From Oribacterium sp. UBA4274 (GTDB lineage Bacteria > Bacillota > Clostridia > Lachnospirales > Lachnospiraceae): DNA of 26,339 nucleotides. The notes beneath the pieces are model-generated. The model saw nothing but the letters and a program-made list of their open reading frames with translations, searched no databases and was not told the DNA's origin. The stretch is taken from the NCBI GenBank assembly GCA_002396005.1, contig DGVW01000021.1, positions 1 to 26,339 of the forward strand, read 5' to 3'. Positions 24,838-26,339 of the stretch are shown here, one piece after another (within the stretch, counting starts at the first letter, position 1; the number at the start of each line of letters is the position of its first letter). The position numbers and the translations under genes were made by a program.

Positions 24838-25878
24838 ATGTTAAATTTTGCAAGTGATTATACAGAGGGCTGTCATCCTAAGGTTTTGGAGGCTCTCATA
24901 AGGTCTAATATGGACCAGCTGACAGGCTACGGCACCGACAAATATACAGAAAGTGCCAAAGAAAAAATCCGGAATTTCATCGGAAGTCCTGAGGCAGAGG
25001 TATTTTTCCTCACCGGAGGAACTCAGACCAATCAGACGGTCATCGATACCACTCTCAGAAGCTTTGAGGGTGTTGTTTCTGCCCAGTCCGGTCATGTAAA
25101 CTGCCACGAAGCCGGTGCCATCGAATACACCGGTCACAAAGTCATGGCACTTCCCAGCCATGATGGAAAGATGGATGCGGTGGAACTGGACAATATGGTT
25201 GGAGGATTTTACGCAGATTCAGACCATGATCACATGGTTTTCCCTGGCATGGTCTACATCAGTCATCCGACAGAATACGGCACACTTTACACAAAATCAG
25301 AACTTACAGCGATTTCTGAAATATGTAAAAAGTGGAAACTCCCTCTCTTTCTTGATGGTGCAAGGCTTGGCTACGGCTTAACCAGCAAAACCACTGATGT
25401 TACTATAAAAGATATAGCTGAACTTACCGATGTTTTTTATATCGGAGGCACCAAGGTGGGTGCACTCTGTGGAGAGGCGGTTGTTTATCCTAAGTGTAAT
25501 GCACCGAAACAGATGGTTACCATGATAAAGCAACATGGTGCGCTTCTTGCAAAGGGTAGATTAAACGGTGTACAGTTCGATGCTTTATTTACAGACGGGC
25601 TTTACACAGAGATAGCAGGAAATGCCATCGACAGAGCTGAAGAACTTAAGAAGGTATTTGCTGACAGAGGTTACCGTTTCTTCATAAACTCTCCTACCAA
25701 TCAGCAGTTTATCATCATGCCTAAAAGGATTCTTTCAGCATTGGATGCTGCCGGAATAATATACAGTACCTGGGAGCCATATGACGAAGATAATATGGTC
25801 GTCAGATTCTGCACCTCCTGGGCAACCACTAAAGAGCAGATTGAGGCATTGGCAGCAATTCTTGATAACTGTAATTAA
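24838..25878 (+). CDS. Low-specificity L-threonine aldolase family PLP enzyme
   Basis: Protein of 346 residues, the only plus-strand gene here. It belongs to the fold-type I PLP beta-eliminating lyase/threonine aldolase family: FASDYTEGCHPKVLEAL at the N terminus, FFLTGGTQTNQ phosphate-binding loop (57-67), His90 stacking region, LFLDGARLGYG with the PLP-contacting Asp, and the Schiff-base Lys206 in YIGGTKVGALCGE. It would cleave L-threonine or allo-threonine to glycine and acetaldehyde. Length fits the family (about 340). GAGG lies 6-7 bases before the ATG. It is divergent from the EAL-domain gene, with 289 bases between them. It stands alone, with no obvious operon partner. A different beta-hydroxy amino acid substrate is possible. 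Confidence 0.88.
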   Translation: MLNFASDYTEGCHPKVLEALIRSNMDQLTGYGTDKYTESAKEKIRNFIGSPEAEVFFLTGGTQTNQTVIDTTLRSFEGVVSAQSGHVNCHEAGAIEYTGHKVMALPSHDGKMDAVELDNMVGGFYADSDHDHMVFPGMVYISHPTEYGTLYTKSELTAISEICKKWKLPLFLDGARLGYGLTSKTTDVTIKDIAELTDVFYIGGTKVGALCGEAVVYPKCNAPKQMVTMIKQHGALLAKGRLNGVQFDALFTDGLYTEIAGNAIDRAEELKKVFADRGYRFFINSPTNQQFIIMPKRILSALDAAGIIYSTWEPYDEDNMVVRFCTSWATTKEQIEALAAILDNCN

Positions 25879-25895
25879 AACCGCTTTTTATTTTC

Positions 25896-26063
25896 CTATG
25901 ATGAGATGAGGTCCCAATGATAGAGTCTGTAATTGAAGCTAATGAAAAACTTACTCTCTTTTGTTCCATAGACGGATTGGCCGTAGAACATAAAGTGCGC
26001 TATGGTCAGTATGATATCGTAATTAGCTACCTTTTTCTTAAACTCAAAATCATATTGTGCCAT
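25896..26063 (-). pseudogene. Remnant of an IS3-family transposase orfA
   Basis: A minus-strand reading frame opens with MAQYDFEFKKKV, the usual N terminus of IS3-family (IS150-group) orfA helix-turn-helix proteins, but soon loses similarity and ends after 55 codons. It starts a few bases after a large hairpin typical of these elements' ends. No further transposase is visible, so only a decayed end seems to remain. Confidence 0.4.
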
Positions 26064-26071
26064 AAAAATAC

Positions 26072-26115
26072 CGACCTCTCAAAAGTCAGATTTTGGTTCT
26101 GACTTTTGGGGGTCG
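26072..26115. repeat. Large inverted repeat, probable IS3-type left-end hairpin
   Basis: CGACC-tct-CAAAAGTCAGA (26073-26091) pairs with TCTGACTTTTG-gg-GGTCG (26098-26115). Palindromes built on CCCCAAAAGT are common at the ends of IS150-group elements. It might also end transcription of the plus-strand aldolase gene, though a T run is lacking. Confidence 0.5.
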
Positions 26116-26172
26116 ATACAAAAACATCTAAAGTGATATGCCACTTTTGATTACATTCATATCATTTAAATC

Positions 26173-26339
26173 TTATACCTTGCCTAATGCGATTTTTCCC
26201 ATGGCATCTGCCTGCATGATCGCATCATAAAGTTCACATGGCTGAACATCGCCTGCAAGGTTATGAATCGTTTCACCAGGTACACAGGCATTCTCAGCAA
26301 TGATTCTTACCTGCTCTTCTGTTGTAATTCCTATCTGCT
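26173..26339 (-). CDS. gldA: Glycerol dehydrogenase, C-terminal fragment
   Basis: The last 55 residues of a gene entering from the right edge. The stretch EEQVRIIAENACVPGETIHN, followed closely by YDAIMQADAMGK, matches the C terminus of GldA-type glycerol dehydrogenases (NAD-dependent, glycerol to dihydroxyacetone). These enzymes also reduce hydroxyacetone to 1,2-propanediol. Glycerol from sulfoquinovosyl-glycerol, or hydroxyacetone from a DHPS sulfolyase, could be substrates, but the gene is 9 kb from that cluster, so any link is speculative. The identification rests on a short segment. Confidence 0.6.
   Translation of the reverse strand, partial: QIGITTEEQVRIIAENACVPGETIHNLAGDVQPCELYDAIMQADAMGKIALGKV

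Noticed and set aside
25917..26102. Plus-strand 61-residue reading frame after the aldolase gene
   Set aside because: It runs antisense through the IS3-type remnant and into its hairpin; no family resemblance.
1..26339. CRISPR arrays, tRNA or rRNA genes, phage or plasmid functions
   Set aside because: No regularly spaced repeats, no tRNA-like cloverleaf and no integrase or replication genes were noticed.

Overview
The window looks like a chromosomal segment of an anaerobic Firmicute, most likely a Lachnospiraceae-type gut or rumen bacterium. The evidence is low-to-moderate GC, strong AGGAGG ribosome-binding sites, several TTG starts, a glycyl-radical enzyme, and gene content resembling sulfoquinovose users of the Eubacterium rectale group. 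The genus cannot be fixed from the sequence alone. Nearly every gene is on the minus strand; only a threonine aldolase-like gene near the right end is on the plus strand.

Layout, left to right. At 1-94 is the 5' end of an ammonium transporter gene (amt), preceded by a long non-coding leader (about 100-511) with several hairpins, one of them an intrinsic-terminator shape. At 678-11974 is a ten-gene minus-strand cluster, read from right to left: a transaldolase, a beta-hydroxyacid dehydrogenase, a DUF4867 protein, a GH31 sulfoquinovosidase, a TauE/SafE permease, a tripartite tricarboxylate-type transporter (tctC, tctB, tctA), a fucose/arabinose-type isomerase and a ROK repressor-like protein. 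Its promoter (12046-12073) and two palindromes lie in front of the transaldolase. At 12205-17066 is a second minus-strand operon: a glycyl-radical activase, a glycyl-radical enzyme (GRE) and an iron-type alcohol dehydrogenase, closed by a perfect 16-bp terminator. A LuxR-type regulator (17265-18383) sits directly upstream. The right third holds a SWIM/SNF2 helicase, a membrane sensor with a degenerate GGDEF and an EAL domain, the threonine aldolase-like gene, an IS3-type remnant, and the 3' end of a glycerol dehydrogenase gene.

How the genes fit together. The first operon encodes essentially the whole sulfoglycolytic transaldolase (sulfo-TAL/sulfo-SFT) pathway. Sulfoquinovosides are imported and hydrolysed to sulfoquinovose (SQ). 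SQ is isomerised to 6-deoxy-6-sulfofructose, which the transaldolase splits to give sulfolactaldehyde (SLA) and fructose-6-phosphate. SLA is reduced to 2,3-dihydroxypropane-1-sulfonate (DHPS). In described sulfo-TAL gut bacteria DHPS is the excreted end product. Here a GRE/activase/alcohol dehydrogenase operon follows directly, of the kind that converts DHPS further, either by dehydration and reduction to 3-hydroxypropanesulfonate (HpfG/HpfD type) or by C-S cleavage to sulfite and hydroxyacetone (HpsG type). The most interesting hypothesis is therefore a one-organism route from plant sulfolipid sugar to a product beyond DHPS, with two added electron sinks. A TTGTGCA-N4-GCAC motif occurs in the promoter regions of both operons and suggests shared control. 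The GRE substrate and the transported solutes are inferences, not read directly from the sequence.
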